DNA of 64,000 bases, from contig NZ_FOPJ01000002.1 in the NCBI RefSeq assembly GCF_900113445.1, positions 178,030 through 242,029 on the forward strand, written 5' to 3'. This stretch comes from Corynebacterium spheniscorum (GTDB taxonomy: Bacteria > Actinomycetota > Actinomycetes > Mycobacteriales > Mycobacteriaceae). The translations under genes and the position numbers were made by a program. Shown piece by piece: positions 63,634 to 64,000 of the stretch. Below the pieces are notes generated by a model. It saw only the letters and a program-made list of their open reading frames with translations. It made no database searches and was not told the origin of the DNA. Position 1 is the first letter of the stretch. Every line of letters starts with the position of its first letter.

Positions 63634-64000
63634 GTGAACTCGAAGCCATGGCCCGATCTGGGACTAAATCCGCCGAATATCCCTGCTGAAAGAATCCCAC
63701 GCCATATTGCATTGGTGATGGATGGTAATGGCCGCTGGGCACAAGAACGTGGCTTAAAAAGAACCGAAGGCCACCGTCGCGGCCAAAAAGTATTGATGAC
63801 GGCGGTGGATGCATGCCTATCGATGGGCGTGGAGTACCTCTCCGCCTATGCCTTTAGTACCGAGAATTGGCGACGCACCCCAGAAGAAGTGCGCTTCCTG
63901 ATGGGGTACTCTCGCGAAGTCTTGCGGAATGAACGCGACCAGCTCAATGCCAAAGGTGTGCGCATCCGCTGGGTGGGGCGACGTCCACGACTATGGCGCT
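63634..64000 (+). CDS. uppS: Isoprenyl (undecaprenyl/decaprenyl) diphosphate synthase, 3' end beyond window
   Basis: GTG at 63634 with AAGGA just upstream opens a frame that runs to the window edge (122 codons). The cis-prenyltransferase motif [20 protein letters not shown] is complete with the catalytic Asp, followed by GHRRGQKVL and [19 protein letters not shown]. These make polyprenyl phosphates for cell wall synthesis. It belongs to the era-recO-uppS unit. The C-terminal half is not in the window. Confidence 0.95.
   Translation, partial: MNSKPWPDLGLNPPNIPAERIPRHIALVMDGNGRWAQERGLKRTEGHRRGQKVLMTAVDACLSMGVEYLSAYAFSTENWRRTPEEVRFLMGYSREVLRNERDQLNAKGVRIRWVGRRPRLWR

Overview
The window is chromosomal DNA from a Corynebacterium (order Mycobacteriales), roughly 57-60% G+C by eye. 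The evidence is gene order. comEC-holA-rpsT-lepA, the block aecD-brnQ-luciferase-like monooxygenase-BCCT transporter, and idi / maltokinase-treS / dcp-type peptidase / malQ / fadD15 / hemW-hrcA-dnaJ2-rsmE-phoH-ybeY-CBS protein / era-recO-uppS all follow the backbone I know from C. glutamicum. GTG and TTG starts, 4-bp stop/start overlaps and possible leaderless starts also fit. I recall this synteny rather than having searched for it.

Layout. 1-1.26 kb is a disturbed, locally AT-rich segment. It holds the 5' part of a minus-strand membrane/coiled-coil gene that runs off the left edge, a possible IS110-type transposase remnant, and the last few codons of a destroyed comEA. 1.3-5.8 kb: comEC, a small membrane protein, holA, an ankyrin protein and a LysE-type exporter. 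6-9.9 kb: rpsT with a structured leader, a PemK/MazF-like protein, lepA and a phosphoribosyltransferase. 9.8-15.5 kb: an M48-like protein without its zinc motif, a membrane acyltransferase-like protein, a proline iminopeptidase-like hydrolase, two small proteins, and ribokinase still coupled to a stump of a sugar-binding protein gene. 15.7-18.7 kb: McrBC, a type IV restriction system. 18.9-26 kb: a ThDP enzyme and a complete dipeptide/oligopeptide ABC importer. 26.5-34 kb: an EctP-type BCCT transporter with two tandem mini-membrane proteins, the monooxygenase, a sialidase-like gene inserted in the opposite direction, brnQ and aecD.

34-38 kb holds a three-gene operon, unusual for its ABC ATPase with degenerate Q-loop, signature and H-loop but intact Walker A and B. 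It comes with two membrane proteins of similar 1+3 topology and a divergent lipoprotein. 38.7-40.7 kb codes for a large glycine-rich protein with an N-terminal WxG-type helical region and a conserved-looking tail, resembling type VII (ESX) substrates or EspB/PPE-like proteins. From 40.7 kb the window returns to backbone metabolism and housekeeping: isoprenoid (idi, uppS), trehalose/maltose/glucan (mak, treS, malQ), fatty acid activation, protein quality control (hrcA, dnaJ2), rRNA and ribosome maturation (rsmE, ybeY, phoH, era), vitamin B6 salvage (pdxY) and recombination (recO). The last gene, uppS, is cut by the right edge.

I saw no rRNA, tRNA, CRISPR array, prophage or intact insertion sequence. 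The best candidates for something new are the degenerate-ATPase ABC system with its lipoprotein, the ESX-like glycine-rich protein, the paired mini-membrane proteins beside the BCCT carrier, the signal-less sialidase-like protein, and the three-way-junction leader in front of rpsT.
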